Part shown: piece after piece, positions 1 through 6,044 of the stretch
How the letters are laid out: each line of letters starts with the position of its first letter
How positions within the stretch are numbered: position 1 is the stretch's first letter
Assembly (NCBI GenBank): GCA_944333305.1
Contig: CALVKV010000058.1
Span: 1 to 8,209 of the forward strand
Origin: an uncultured Bacilli bacterium
Lineage (GTDB): Bacteria > Bacillota_I > Bacilli_A > RF39 > UBA660
Direction: 5' to 3'
DNA: 8,209 nucleotides
Notes under the pieces: model-generated
Told to the model about the DNA's origin: nothing
The model's input: only the letters and a program-made list of their open reading frames with translations
Databases searched by the model: none
Translations under genes and position numbers: made by a program

Positions 1-8
1 TCCTCCTC
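1..8 (-). promoter_or_regulatory. Shine-Dalgarno of a gene starting beyond the left edge
   Basis: On the minus strand the last bases of the window read GAGGAGGA, a strong match to the anti-SD of 16S rRNA. No ORF inside the window uses it. It therefore most likely serves a minus-strand gene whose start codon lies just outside, a few bases past position 1. It follows the probable terminator at 44-77, so that gene may have its own promoter, but I see no convincing -35/-10 pair in the short gap. Confidence 0.55.
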
Positions 9-43
9 ATATATATAATTAACGAGAAACATTTTTTTGCTCT

Positions 44-77
44 AAAAATTAAAAAGATACCTATATTAAAGTATCTT
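44..77 (-). terminator. Probable intrinsic terminator after the flavin-fold gene
   Basis: On the minus strand an inverted repeat of 7 bp (arms 71-77 and 54-60, loop of 10) is followed directly by a T-rich run, TTTTTAATTTTT. The stem has only two G-C pairs and its first arm overlaps the stop codon of the upstream gene. Termination may therefore be weak, but position and polarity fit the end of the 872-76 transcript. Confidence 0.45.
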
Positions 78-453
78 AAACTAATTTCTCAACTCTTGTT
101 ACATTAACTACAATAGCACCTTTAGGCTTAGTAGCACCAAACGGTGTAACTTCACCATTACCAAAAAACGTTTTCATACAAAAATCATAGTATTTACCAT
201 CAGTATAGTAATTAGCTTTACCAAATATTCTTAAACCTTTATAATCATTATCAAAAACAGTAAGGACAACATTAGGATTATATTCAATATTTTCCTCTGT
301 ATGAACCATTTCATTAACTGATATTATAATTTTATCTTTTTCTATAACTCTAACATCTGATGCTACTGCTAAATTTGGATTATTCTTACTATTTACAGTA
401 GCTATATGCATTGGCTTGTCATCTATTAATTCTTGATAATCAAATAAGTTCAC
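76..453 (-). CDS. Pyridoxamine 5'-phosphate oxidase-like (FMN-binding split-barrel) protein
   Basis: This 125-residue protein has the pattern of small split beta-barrel flavoproteins of the pyridoxamine 5'-phosphate oxidase-like family. An N-terminal strand MHIATVNSKNNPNLAVAS (15-32) is followed by a short strand IIISVN, a segment HTEENIEYNPNVVLTVFD with the usual N-P-x-V-x-L-x-V-x-D pattern, then LRIFGKANYYTDG, and a C-terminal strand KGAIVVNVTRVEKL. Such proteins usually bind FMN, F420 or heme. Members this short are rarely true PdxH, so the substrate is unknown. The start codon is GTG at 451-453, overlapping the TGA of the preceding gene as GTGA. A GGAGAG about 10 nt upstream acts as SD, so translation is probably coupled. 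The fold call is fairly sure; any redox reaction is inference. Confidence 0.8.
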   Translation of the reverse strand: MNLFDYQELIDDKPMHIATVNSKNNPNLAVASDVRVIEKDKIIISVNEMVHTEENIEYNPNVVLTVFDNDYKGLRIFGKANYYTDGKYYDFCMKTFFGNGEVTPFGATKPKGAIVVNVTRVEKLV

Positions 454-872
454 TTATTATCACTCTCCAATCTCTTTTGAAAACTTCGTTCTTCTTGCTT
501 TTCTTTTTTATTAACTTCATTAAATAATGTTAACATTCCTAATCTAGGAAACTTTGTTCCTTTAAATTTTTCATGAACTTCAGTTAAAGGTACAATATCT
601 ATAACATATGGTAAATTAAAGTGTTCTTCAATTATATCAGCTTCAAAACCTGTAAAAATTTCTTTATATCTCTCTCCTTCTTTTTCAAAAAGATATTTTA
701 TTTCTGTTTCTTTATTCATAGGTCCAGAAAAATCTACATTATCACTTGAAACCCATTTTAATCTTGCCAAATATAAATCTTCAGCATTATATCTTTCTTT
801 CATAGTATATTTTTCTTGTGAATCGTTGTTATCTCTAGCATCAACAGCATTCTTTTTCTTTTTGCCAAACAT
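450..872 (-). CDS. Hypothetical protein, 140 aa, basic N-terminus
   Basis: I do not recognise this protein. It opens with a lysine-rich stretch (MFGKKKKN) and a polar, probably disordered segment to about residue 22. A central alpha/beta part with several aromatic residues follows (about 30-120, including ARLKWVSS and LPYVIDIVPL). It ends in a charged helix rich in K, E, Q and R. There is no signal peptide or membrane helix, so it should be cytosolic. Its ATG at 870-872 has a very good SD (AGGAGGAG, 7-nt spacer). It ends in TGA inside a GTGA overlap with the next gene, a flavin-fold protein, so the two are probably translated together. A possible extended -10 promoter lies just upstream at 901-909. 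Confidence 0.75.
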   Translation of the reverse strand: MFGKKKKNAVDARDNNDSQEKYTMKERYNAEDLYLARLKWVSSDNVDFSGPMNKETEIKYLFEKEGERYKEIFTGFEADIIEEHFNLPYVIDIVPLTEVHEKFKGTKFPRLGMLTLFNEVNKKEKQEERSFQKRLESDNK

Positions 873-900
873 AAATTAACTCCTCCTGTTTTTTTATTTT

Positions 901-909
901 ATTCTAGCA
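901..909 (-). promoter_or_regulatory. Candidate extended -10 promoter for the 872-76 gene pair
   Basis: The minus strand reads TGC TAGAAT, an extended -10 element (TGn plus 5/6 match to TATAAT), about 30 nt upstream of the ATG at 872. A -35 at the expected distance is poor (TTTCTA), which extended -10 promoters tolerate. It would start transcription near 894, just after the gre-like stop at 937, letting the last two genes be expressed apart from helD-gre. No clear terminator separates them, so readthrough is also possible. Confidence 0.35.
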
Positions 910-936
910 CATCTATTAATTTTTAGAAAGATTATT

Positions 937-1416
937 TTAACTGCAATTTTCTATCCCTAATATCTCTACATTATAAGTATTATCCCTAACTTTATAACTT
1001 ACTTTATCTCCTACATTTTTACCATAAATAGCAGAACCTAAGGGACTGTTTATTGTTATACTATTATCATCTATATTACTATTAATATCTCCAGTTATTA
1101 TATATTCTTCAACTGTCTCATCATCAATAAATAATAACTCTACTTTCATATTAAGACTAACTGTTCCATTAGATTCCTTATCTACAATAACTATATCTTT
1201 TAACATACTTTTCTTTTTGTTATACTTTTGAAATAGTTCTGCTTCCTTATGCATAGTCTCTTCATAAGCAAAGTTATCGTGCCAACCATCTCCATAAGCA
1301 TCATCATTAGCATAAATACTCATAAGTTTAGCATTAGCATCTATTTCTTTTTTTATATCTTCAAGGCTCTTTAAATAATTTTCATAACCTACTTTATCTA
1401 AATATATTTTACTCAT
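937..1416 (-). CDS. GreA/GreB-family transcript-cleavage factor with divergent tip
   Basis: The 159-residue product has the two-part layout of Gre factors, whose usual length is about 155-160. An N-terminal coiled-coil hairpin (about 8-75) is followed by a C-terminal FKBP-like domain with SPLGSAIYGK (124-133) and VGDKVSYKV (135-143). Gre factors enter the RNA polymerase secondary channel and stimulate cleavage of backtracked RNA through two acidic tip residues, in the canonical motif GDLxENAEY. Here the tip reads GDGWHDNFAYEE (42-53). The first Asp is kept (D43), the Glu appears as D47, and the spacing grows by one. Cleavage activity is plausible but not certain. A longer reading from 1491 would run inside helD. 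I chose ATG at 1416 because GAGAGGAG sits about 10 nt upstream and the Gre homology begins there. The gene overlaps the helD stop by 8 nt (ATGAGTAA). Confidence 0.85.
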   Translation of the reverse strand: MSKIYLDKVGYENYLKSLEDIKKEIDANAKLMSIYANDDAYGDGWHDNFAYEETMHKEAELFQKYNKKKSMLKDIVIVDKESNGTVSLNMKVELLFIDDETVEEYIITGDINSNIDDNSITINSPLGSAIYGKNVGDKVSYKVRDNTYNVEILGIENCS

Positions 1417-3409
1417 AAATAATAAGCTCCTCTCTCGCTCTCGTACAAGCGACATAATATAAATATTTATTCTTCTTAAAAGACTCATCACTATCTATTA
1501 TAATGACACTATCAAACTCTAACCCTTTAGCAATATAACTTGGAACTACTACTAAATCTTTAATAAATGATTTAGACTCTTCGGTTAGTAAACTAATATT
1601 AAGTTTATCTTTTAATAAATCATAGATAAGTTCTGCTTCTCTATCTTCTTTAGTAATGATAGCAAGGGACTTATATGTATTGGTAAGACTTTTTATATCA
1701 TTAAGCAATGACTCTTTTATATCTTTAGGCTTTCTAATTATAACATCTTTATTATTACTCTTCTTAATGGCATTAACATAATCTAAATTCAGTATCTTAT
1801 TAGTATATTCTATTATTTCTTTAGTAGATCTATAAGTCTTTAATAGTTCTAAATAATTACTGTCATTAAATATCTCTTTTAACTCTTTTAAAGAAGCATA
1901 TTTATAATAAGGATTAATATTCTGATTAACATCTCCTAATATTGTAAAGTCTGCTTTTTTAAACATCTCTTTAATAATCACATATTGTAAATAATTATAA
2001 TCTTGGGCTTCATCTATTACTACTTGCTTAATATAGTTATTATAGGGAAAACCAAATAACTTGCCTTTTAAATAGGATACTAGTAAAGCATCATCATAAT
2101 CTATTACTTTAGTATTTTTTATCTCTAACCTATATTTAGCATAATTACTTTTAAAGAAATCTTTATAAATATCTTTAATATTTAAAGAAGCATTAATATT
2201 ATCTTTAATCAATTTTCTAATAGGTGCTTTTCTCTTACCAGGAGTACCATAATATTTTAATGATAAATACTTAGCCGCTTCATCAATTCTTTCTACCAAA
2301 GGAAATCTACTATATTTATCTTTAAGTAAGTAGTTTAATTCATCCTTAGTAACTTCATTTATCTTATCTAGTTCTATATCATTAATAACTTTAAAATTCT
2401 TTATAAAGGCACTAATATAATTATCTAAATCTTTAATAATCTCTTTACTTTGTTTATATTTAATAATATCTACATTACTTTTATCACCTTTATAATATTT
2501 ACTAATAAAAGATGGAAAACTTTCAATATTTTTATATTCTTTTAAGAAATAACTTAAATAATCGCTGAAGGTTGTCTCTAGGGTGTTCGCTTCTCCTAAT
2601 TCTGGTAAGACATTAGAGATATACTCGGAAAAAATCTTATTAGGTGAAAAAATTAAAACATTATTTGAACTTAAGTTTTTGATACGATATAAAAGGAAAG
2701 CAATACGATGTAGGGCAACTGATGTTTTACCGCTTCCAGCGATACCTTGTACAATTAAATTATGATCATCTAAATTACGAATTATTTTATTTTGTTCAGC
2801 TTGGATGGTATTAACAATATTTTTCATCTTGTCATTATCAGTTGTAGCGATTACTTTTTGTAATAGTTCATCATCAATATTTAGAGAATTATCAAAAACA
2901 TTAATAAGATTTCTATTTTCAATTATGTATTGTCTTTTCTTTAGAAGATTACCAACATTCAAATAATCATCTACTCTATATTTACAAGGCCCTACTTCAT
3001 AATCATAAAACAAACTGCAAATAGGACTTCGCCAGTCATAAAGAATATTATCATAATTCTCATCTTTTAAATAAGTTAAAGCCATATAAATATCATAAGT
3101 ATTACCTTCATTATCTTTATAGAGGAATGATGCAAAATAAGGCTTATCTTTAATATTAATTAAAGACTTATAATACTTTCTTTTACTAAGTACTCTTAAA
3201 GCTTCTAACTCATCACTTGCCATTACTTGATTAAATTCGGCACTATCAAAAGATGATTTATCCTCGTAATTAAGCTTTCTAAAGTTAATAAGTTCTTCTT
3301 CCTTTATGAACAAATCACTGCTAGCTTCATTAATCTCTTTATCAAGTTTCTCTAAAACATCCTGTAACTTCTTCTTTTCTTTTACTATTTCTTCTTTACT
3401 AATAGACAT
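1409..3409 (-). CDS. helD: HelD-type UvrD/Rep superfamily 1 helicase, RNA polymerase recycling factor
   Basis: All superfamily-1 motifs are intact in this 666-residue protein: a Q-motif-like TIQAEQ (201-206), Walker A GIAGSGKTS (222-230) followed by the HelD-typical VALHRIAFLLYR, Walker B VVIDEAQD (463-470), motif III GDVNQ (492-496), motif IV TYRST (525-529), motif V AKGLEFD (627-633) and motif VI ACTRARE (654-660). Two N-terminal hallmarks separate HelD from UvrD/PcrA: a charged coiled coil at about 1-80 and YDWRSPICSLFYDYEVGP (124-141). In known HelD proteins the coiled coil reaches into the secondary channel of RNA polymerase, and the ATPase helps strip stalled polymerase from DNA and RNA. 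Some family members give rifamycin tolerance. It is about 100 residues shorter than Bacillus subtilis HelD, as far as I recall. The start at 3409 has an excellent SD (AAGGAGGG, 5-nt spacer). It is cotranscribed with the overlapping Gre-like gene and preceded by a long leader. Confidence 0.92.
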   Translation of the reverse strand: MSISKEEIVKEKKKLQDVLEKLDKEINEASSDLFIKEEELINFRKLNYEDKSSFDSAEFNQVMASDELEALRVLSKRKYYKSLINIKDKPYFASFLYKDNEGNTYDIYMALTYLKDENYDNILYDWRSPICSLFYDYEVGPCKYRVDDYLNVGNLLKKRQYIIENRNLINVFDNSLNIDDELLQKVIATTDNDKMKNIVNTIQAEQNKIIRNLDDHNLIVQGIAGSGKTSVALHRIAFLLYRIKNLSSNNVLIFSPNKIFSEYISNVLPELGEANTLETTFSDYLSYFLKEYKNIESFPSFISKYYKGDKSNVDIIKYKQSKEIIKDLDNYISAFIKNFKVINDIELDKINEVTKDELNYLLKDKYSRFPLVERIDEAAKYLSLKYYGTPGKRKAPIRKLIKDNINASLNIKDIYKDFFKSNYAKYRLEIKNTKVIDYDDALLVSYLKGKLFGFPYNNYIKQVVIDEAQDYNYLQYVIIKEMFKKADFTILGDVNQNINPYYKYASLKELKEIFNDSNYLELLKTYRSTKEIIEYTNKILNLDYVNAIKKSNNKDVIIRKPKDIKESLLNDIKSLTNTYKSLAIITKEDREAELIYDLLKDKLNISLLTEESKSFIKDLVVVPSYIAKGLEFDSVIIIDSDESFKKNKYLYYVACTRAREELIIYE
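1427..1434 (-). promoter_or_regulatory. Shine-Dalgarno of the Gre gene inside helD motif VI
   Basis: GAGAGGAG on the minus strand lies 10 nt before the Gre ATG and at the same time encodes the R-E-E end of the helicase motif VI (ACTRAREEL). The codons used here (GCG, GAG, GAG) are less AT-rich than the gene around them, which fits selection for an SD in coding sequence. It decides the start of the Gre gene. Confidence 0.7.
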
Positions 3410-3429
3410 ATTATCCCTCCTTCTAATTA

Positions 3430-3465
3430 TTAGTAAAGTTCTTTGAAAACGAAGAAAACCCGCAT
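3430..3465 (-). CDS. Possible 11-codon leader ORF upstream of helD
   Basis: The minus strand holds an ATG (3463-3465) followed by an open frame MRVFFVFKELY and TAA, ending 20 nt before the helD start. It begins within the 3' arm of the leader hairpin and runs through the T-rich tract, so its Val/Phe-rich content may simply reflect TTT/TTC-rich DNA. There is no recognisable SD before it. Short aromatic or hydrophobic leader peptides control some antibiotic-response genes in Bacillota by ribosome stalling, which is why I list it, but the evidence is position only. Confidence 0.2.
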   Translation of the reverse strand: MRVFFVFKELY

Positions 3466-3479
3466 AAATTAATATGCAG
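3451..3479 (-). terminator. Hairpin with T-rich tract in the helD leader, terminator or attenuator
   Basis: On the minus strand arms CTGCATA (3473-3479) and TATGCGG (3460-3466) form a 7-bp stem with one G-T wobble around a 6-nt loop. GTTTTCTTC follows, then another TTTTC. This is the form of an intrinsic terminator, with a modest stem and an impure T tract. The best promoter for helD lies upstream (3520-3548), so transcripts for helD would have to pass it. It is therefore either a leaky end to the preceding operon or an attenuator. An upstream TATGC (minus strand of 3503-3507) could pair with GCATA of the 5' arm and compete with it. Confidence 0.35.
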
Positions 3480-3519
3480 TTAAATAAAAAGTTAAGTTTT
3501 AAGCATAAACGTCAATAAG

Positions 3520-3548
3520 AATATATCAAATAAATATTATTTTGTAAA
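3520..3548 (-). promoter_or_regulatory. Predicted sigma-A promoter for helD-gre
   Basis: TTTACA (3543-3548) and TATATT (3520-3525) on the minus strand each match the consensus at five of six positions and are separated by exactly 17 bp. Transcription would begin near 3513, giving a leader of roughly 100 nt before the helD ATG. The promoter sits just after the stop codon of the preceding gene, in the only sizeable same-strand gap of the window. In such AT-rich DNA chance matches occur, hence the moderate confidence. Confidence 0.45.
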
Positions 3549-3561
3549 TAGTTTATCTTAA

Positions 3562-4602
3562 TTATACAACTCTTGGGCTATATTTTCTCTTCTTCTTAGT
3601 CAATACCTTTTGTACTTTATCAAAAACAACATAAGCATCTTTATCTTCATTAGAAATATCTAATAAATGTTCTTTTTCATATCCATCTTTCATCATCGCT
3701 AAACTCTCTTTTTCTCTAAAGTCTCTAAAAGCATTATCCATAACTCCTAAAGCTCCTTTAGAGTTATATCCAAAGTCACTATATTCTCTTACTTGTTTTC
3801 TTTCTGTAATAAATTTATTAATATATATGGCAGTCGCTATCTCTTCACTTAATGATTTAGAATTATTATCTATACTATTTCTATCTATATAAGTTAATTT
3901 ATATTTAGCACATAAATTATATAAAGATTCATTAAAAGAGATTACTAAGTTCCTAACTTCTTCTAAAGTATTAGGAAGAGGAGCATTTAATACATAGATA
4001 TCACTTTTATCATTAATAGATAAAATATTATAAAAGTTTCTTTCTACTCCTGTCATAACTTTATTTAATGTCTTTTTACTCTTAACTTTACTTAAAGTAT
4101 AATCAATATTATTAGGAGGATTTACTCCATCAAAATCTATCTCTCTTTTTAAATTACTATAACCACTAGAATAAATTATTATCGGATTAGATGCTTCTTC
4201 TAATAAAGAAGTTATACAAGTAGTATCATCATCTCTATTAATTAGATTTCTAAAAGTAGATAAATATCCTATTTTTCCTAATGCTTTAGGTAAGTGCCTA
4301 TTTACCATAAACTTTTCCAAAGTTAAAACAGTACTATAGACTTTAGACAATTTTATCTCTTCAATACTTAGATTACTCTTTAAAAAATAATTAATATGTT
4401 CTGTTTTATTCATTAAAGGTGAAAAAGCATCTACTACTGTTGTCTTTAACTCATCAGTACTTAAAAGTTCACTTAAATAATCTAATAAATCTTTCTTAAA
4501 AAAAGAACTAGCATTATTTACTACTTCTAAATCATTAAAGCCAATAATAGTTAATTCATCTTTATAATAATCTCTTAATTTAGCAAGTTTTTCTTTATCC
4601 AT
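3562..4602 (-). CDS. Uncharacterised protein, 346 aa, possibly a degenerate SGNH-hydrolase-like domain
   Basis: No family is certain. The N-terminal part (1-115) looks helical. The middle has alternating hydrophobic strands and helices: NPIIIYSSGYSNLKREI (139-155), DIYVLNAPLP (201-210), then LVISFNESLYNLCAKYKLTYID (219-240). Their order and spacing recall the GxND block and the following strand/helix of SGNH/GDSL hydrolases, in which a helix with N-x-x-L precedes a strand ending in Y-x-D. The nucleophile block GDSx and the closing DxxH are not visible, so catalysis is doubtful. A charged helical tail ends in basic residues (KKKRKYSPRVV). There is no signal peptide or membrane segment. ATG at 4602 has a good SD (AAAGGAG, 7-nt spacer) beginning just after the upstream stop, so it forms a tight operon with the 4619-5002 gene. 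Confidence 0.75.
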   Translation of the reverse strand: MDKEKLAKLRDYYKDELTIIGFNDLEVVNNASSFFKKDLLDYLSELLSTDELKTTVVDAFSPLMNKTEHINYFLKSNLSIEEIKLSKVYSTVLTLEKFMVNRHLPKALGKIGYLSTFRNLINRDDDTTCITSLLEEASNPIIIYSSGYSNLKREIDFDGVNPPNNIDYTLSKVKSKKTLNKVMTGVERNFYNILSINDKSDIYVLNAPLPNTLEEVRNLVISFNESLYNLCAKYKLTYIDRNSIDNNSKSLSEEIATAIYINKFITERKQVREYSDFGYNSKGALGVMDNAFRDFREKESLAMMKDGYEKEHLLDISNEDKDAYVVFDKVQKVLTKKKRKYSPRVV

Positions 4603-4618
4603 ACTAGTTCTCCTTTCG

Positions 4619-5002
4619 TTATAATCTAGTTTTATTTTTATAGTTTCTTCTTACATCTTTTACTTCTTCATAGTCTATACAATATCTTTCTAAAAAGCAA
4701 AGAGCAACATTCATTTCTAATTTATTAAATTCTAAATAATTATCTTTAATATATTTTTCAACAGCATCTTCATAAGTTAAACTTTCATCAGTATTAATTT
4801 TATTAAATGTAACAGACTTAAGTGGACTTCCTGTATCTTTTGCTAGACTATCTGCTTTAAGAGAAAAGATACTATCTTTTGAATCACTTGGTCCTAAACC
4901 ATATATCTCATCAAAACTAATATTAAAATAATTATTTTTTTGATAGGGATTATAAAAACTAACAGAAAACTCTATTGTTTCTTTATCAAAAGTTCCTTTC
5001 AT
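4619..5002 (-). CDS. Hypothetical protein, 127 aa
   Basis: I do not recognise this protein. It begins with probable beta strands (TIEFSVSFYNP, YFNISFDEIYGL), continues through a polar middle, and ends in a helical part (DAVEKYIKDNYLEF, MNVALCFLERYCIDYEEV) and a basic tail. No signal peptide, membrane helix or catalytic motif is evident, so it is probably a small cytosolic protein. An in-frame ATG lies at 5029, but the residues from there to 5003 would encode the SD itself (AAGGAGG, 9-nt spacer). The promoter at 5031-5058 would start RNA around 5024, beyond that ATG, so 5002 is the real start. Only 16 bp separate its stop from the next gene. The two are transcribed together and divergently from uvsE. 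Confidence 0.75.
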   Translation of the reverse strand: MKGTFDKETIEFSVSFYNPYQKNNYFNISFDEIYGLGPSDSKDSIFSLKADSLAKDTGSPLKSVTFNKINTDESLTYEDAVEKYIKDNYLEFNKLEMNVALCFLERYCIDYEEVKDVRRNYKNKTRL

Positions 5003-5030
5003 AATAAAATTCCTCCTTTTTCTAAACATT

Positions 5031-5058
5031 ATTATAGATAAAAAGTATAAAAAGTCAA
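5031..5058 (-). promoter_or_regulatory. Consensus sigma-A promoter for the 5002-3562 operon
   Basis: On the minus strand TTGACT (5053-5058, 5/6) and a perfect TATAAT (5031-5036) are spaced 16 bp apart. RNA would start near 5024, leaving a short leader of about 22 nt that is mostly the SD. The promoter shares an 88-bp gap with the divergent uvsE start. This is one of the two best promoters in the window. Confidence 0.75.
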
Positions 5059-5090
5059 TAATTATTAAAACTATAAATGGTGAAATTTTA

Positions 5091-6035
5091 ATGAAAATAA
5101 ATTTAGGTTATGTAGGTAATCCCCCAACTCTTTTAGATATATATTCTCATAATTTAACTTTTAAAGAGTTTTCTAAATATGATAATGACAAAGGAATAGA
5201 TTTACTAACAAAAAGAATAAAACTAAACTTTAAAAACTTTCAAAAGGTCTTAAAATATAACTATGATAACAAGATTAAATTCTATAGAATGACTCATACT
5301 ATGTTTCCCTTACTTACGCATCCAAATGTTAATATTGATTATAAGAAAGTATTTAAAGATGATTTTAATAAATTAAAGGAAACTATAAATAAGTATAATA
5401 TTAGAATAGATACACATCCTGACGAATTTTGTCTATTAACTAGTGAAAAGAAAAGTGTTACCGATAATAGTATAGAAATACTAAAGTTTCACTTAGAAAT
5501 ATTTAAATTATTAGGTATAAATGGTAAGTGTGTATTACATCTAGGTAGTTATAAACCAACTAAAGAAGAAGCTTTAAAAAGATTCAAAGATAATTTTAAT
5601 AGGTTACCTAAAGAGTTAAAGAGTTTAATAGTCCTAGAAAATGATGATAAGACTTATACTGTTACTGATACTTTAACACTATGTGAAGAACTAAATATAC
5701 CTATGGTTTTAGATTATCATCACTTTATTTGTAATCATGAAAAAGATGAAAATATAAATAAATTATTACCGAGAATTATAAAGACTTGGGAAAACACTAA
5801 TCTAAATCCTAAAATGCATTTTTCTAACTCCTTAAATACTAAACAAAAGAGAAATCATAGTACTTATTTGAATTATAATTCTTTTATAAAATTTCTAAAA
5901 CTATTAAAGCCTCTTAATACAGATATAGATATAATGTTAGAAGTGAAAGGTAAAGATGAGGCTTTATTTAGATTAGTAAGACAGCTTAAGTTTTATAAAG
6001 ATTTTAAAGTAAAAGGAACGACTATTATTTTGTAA
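5091..6035 (+). CDS. uvsE: UV damage endonuclease UvsE/UVDE
   Basis: This 314-residue TIM-barrel enzyme nicks DNA 5' of UV photoproducts and some other lesions, starting excision repair without UvrABC. The metal ligands of the family can be placed: H69 (YRMTHTMFP), H109 (DTHP), H150 (VLHLG), E183 (LENDDKTYT), D208 and H211 (LDYHHF), H243 with K241 two residues before it (KMHFS), H256 (RNHSTY) and E284 (MLEVKGKD). K241 matches the lysine carboxylated in Thermus UVDE. N-terminal GYVGN supplies the family's Tyr and Asn. The damage-probing pair, usually Gln-Tyr or Gln-Phe after the HP motif, is E112-F113 here. ATG at 5091 is preceded by GGTGA, a shifted SD with a 7-nt spacer. A plus-strand promoter is only weakly suggested (TAAACA 5023-5028, 17 bp, TATAAA 5046-5051). 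It is the only plus-strand gene and overlaps the histidine kinase 3' end by 11 bp. Confidence 0.93.
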   Translation: MKINLGYVGNPPTLLDIYSHNLTFKEFSKYDNDKGIDLLTKRIKLNFKNFQKVLKYNYDNKIKFYRMTHTMFPLLTHPNVNIDYKKVFKDDFNKLKETINKYNIRIDTHPDEFCLLTSEKKSVTDNSIEILKFHLEIFKLLGINGKCVLHLGSYKPTKEEALKRFKDNFNRLPKELKSLIVLENDDKTYTVTDTLTLCEELNIPMVLDYHHFICNHEKDENINKLLPRIIKTWENTNLNPKMHFSNSLNTKQKRNHSTYLNYNSFIKFLKLLKPLNTDIDIMLEVKGKDEALFRLVRQLKFYKDFKVKGTTIIL

Positions 6036-6044
6036 GAAAATAAT
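6024..6044. terminator. Inverted repeat across both convergent stop codons, possible weak bidirectional terminator
   Basis: A perfect 8-bp repeat (ATTATTTT at 6024-6031, AAAATAAT at 6037-6044, 5-nt loop) spans the uvsE stop (6033-6035) and the kinase stop (6025-6027). A second small hairpin follows (TTTCC 6044-6048, GGAAA 6053-6057). The first stem has no G-C pair and no long T run follows on either strand, so its efficiency as a terminator is doubtful. Confidence 0.3.

Noticed and set aside
1417..1491. N-terminal extension of the Gre-like gene to an ATG at 1491
   Set aside because: The extra 25 codons run out of frame through helD motif VI. The Gre homology and a strong SD both point to ATG at 1416.
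2583..2765. Plus-strand ORF of 60 codons inside helD
   Set aside because: It lies antisense to the conserved Walker A region of an intact helicase gene, has no SD, and its sequence resembles no protein. It is a shadow ORF.
3562..4602. Active SGNH hydrolase such as a teichoic-acid D-alanylation (DltD-like) protein
   Set aside because: No GDSx or DxxH motif, no membrane anchor or signal peptide, and no neighbouring dlt genes. Only a faint central pattern remains.
5003..5029. Upstream ATG (5029) for the 127-aa hypothetical gene
   Set aside because: The added codons would encode the SD itself, and the consensus promoter at 5031-5058 would start RNA after that ATG.
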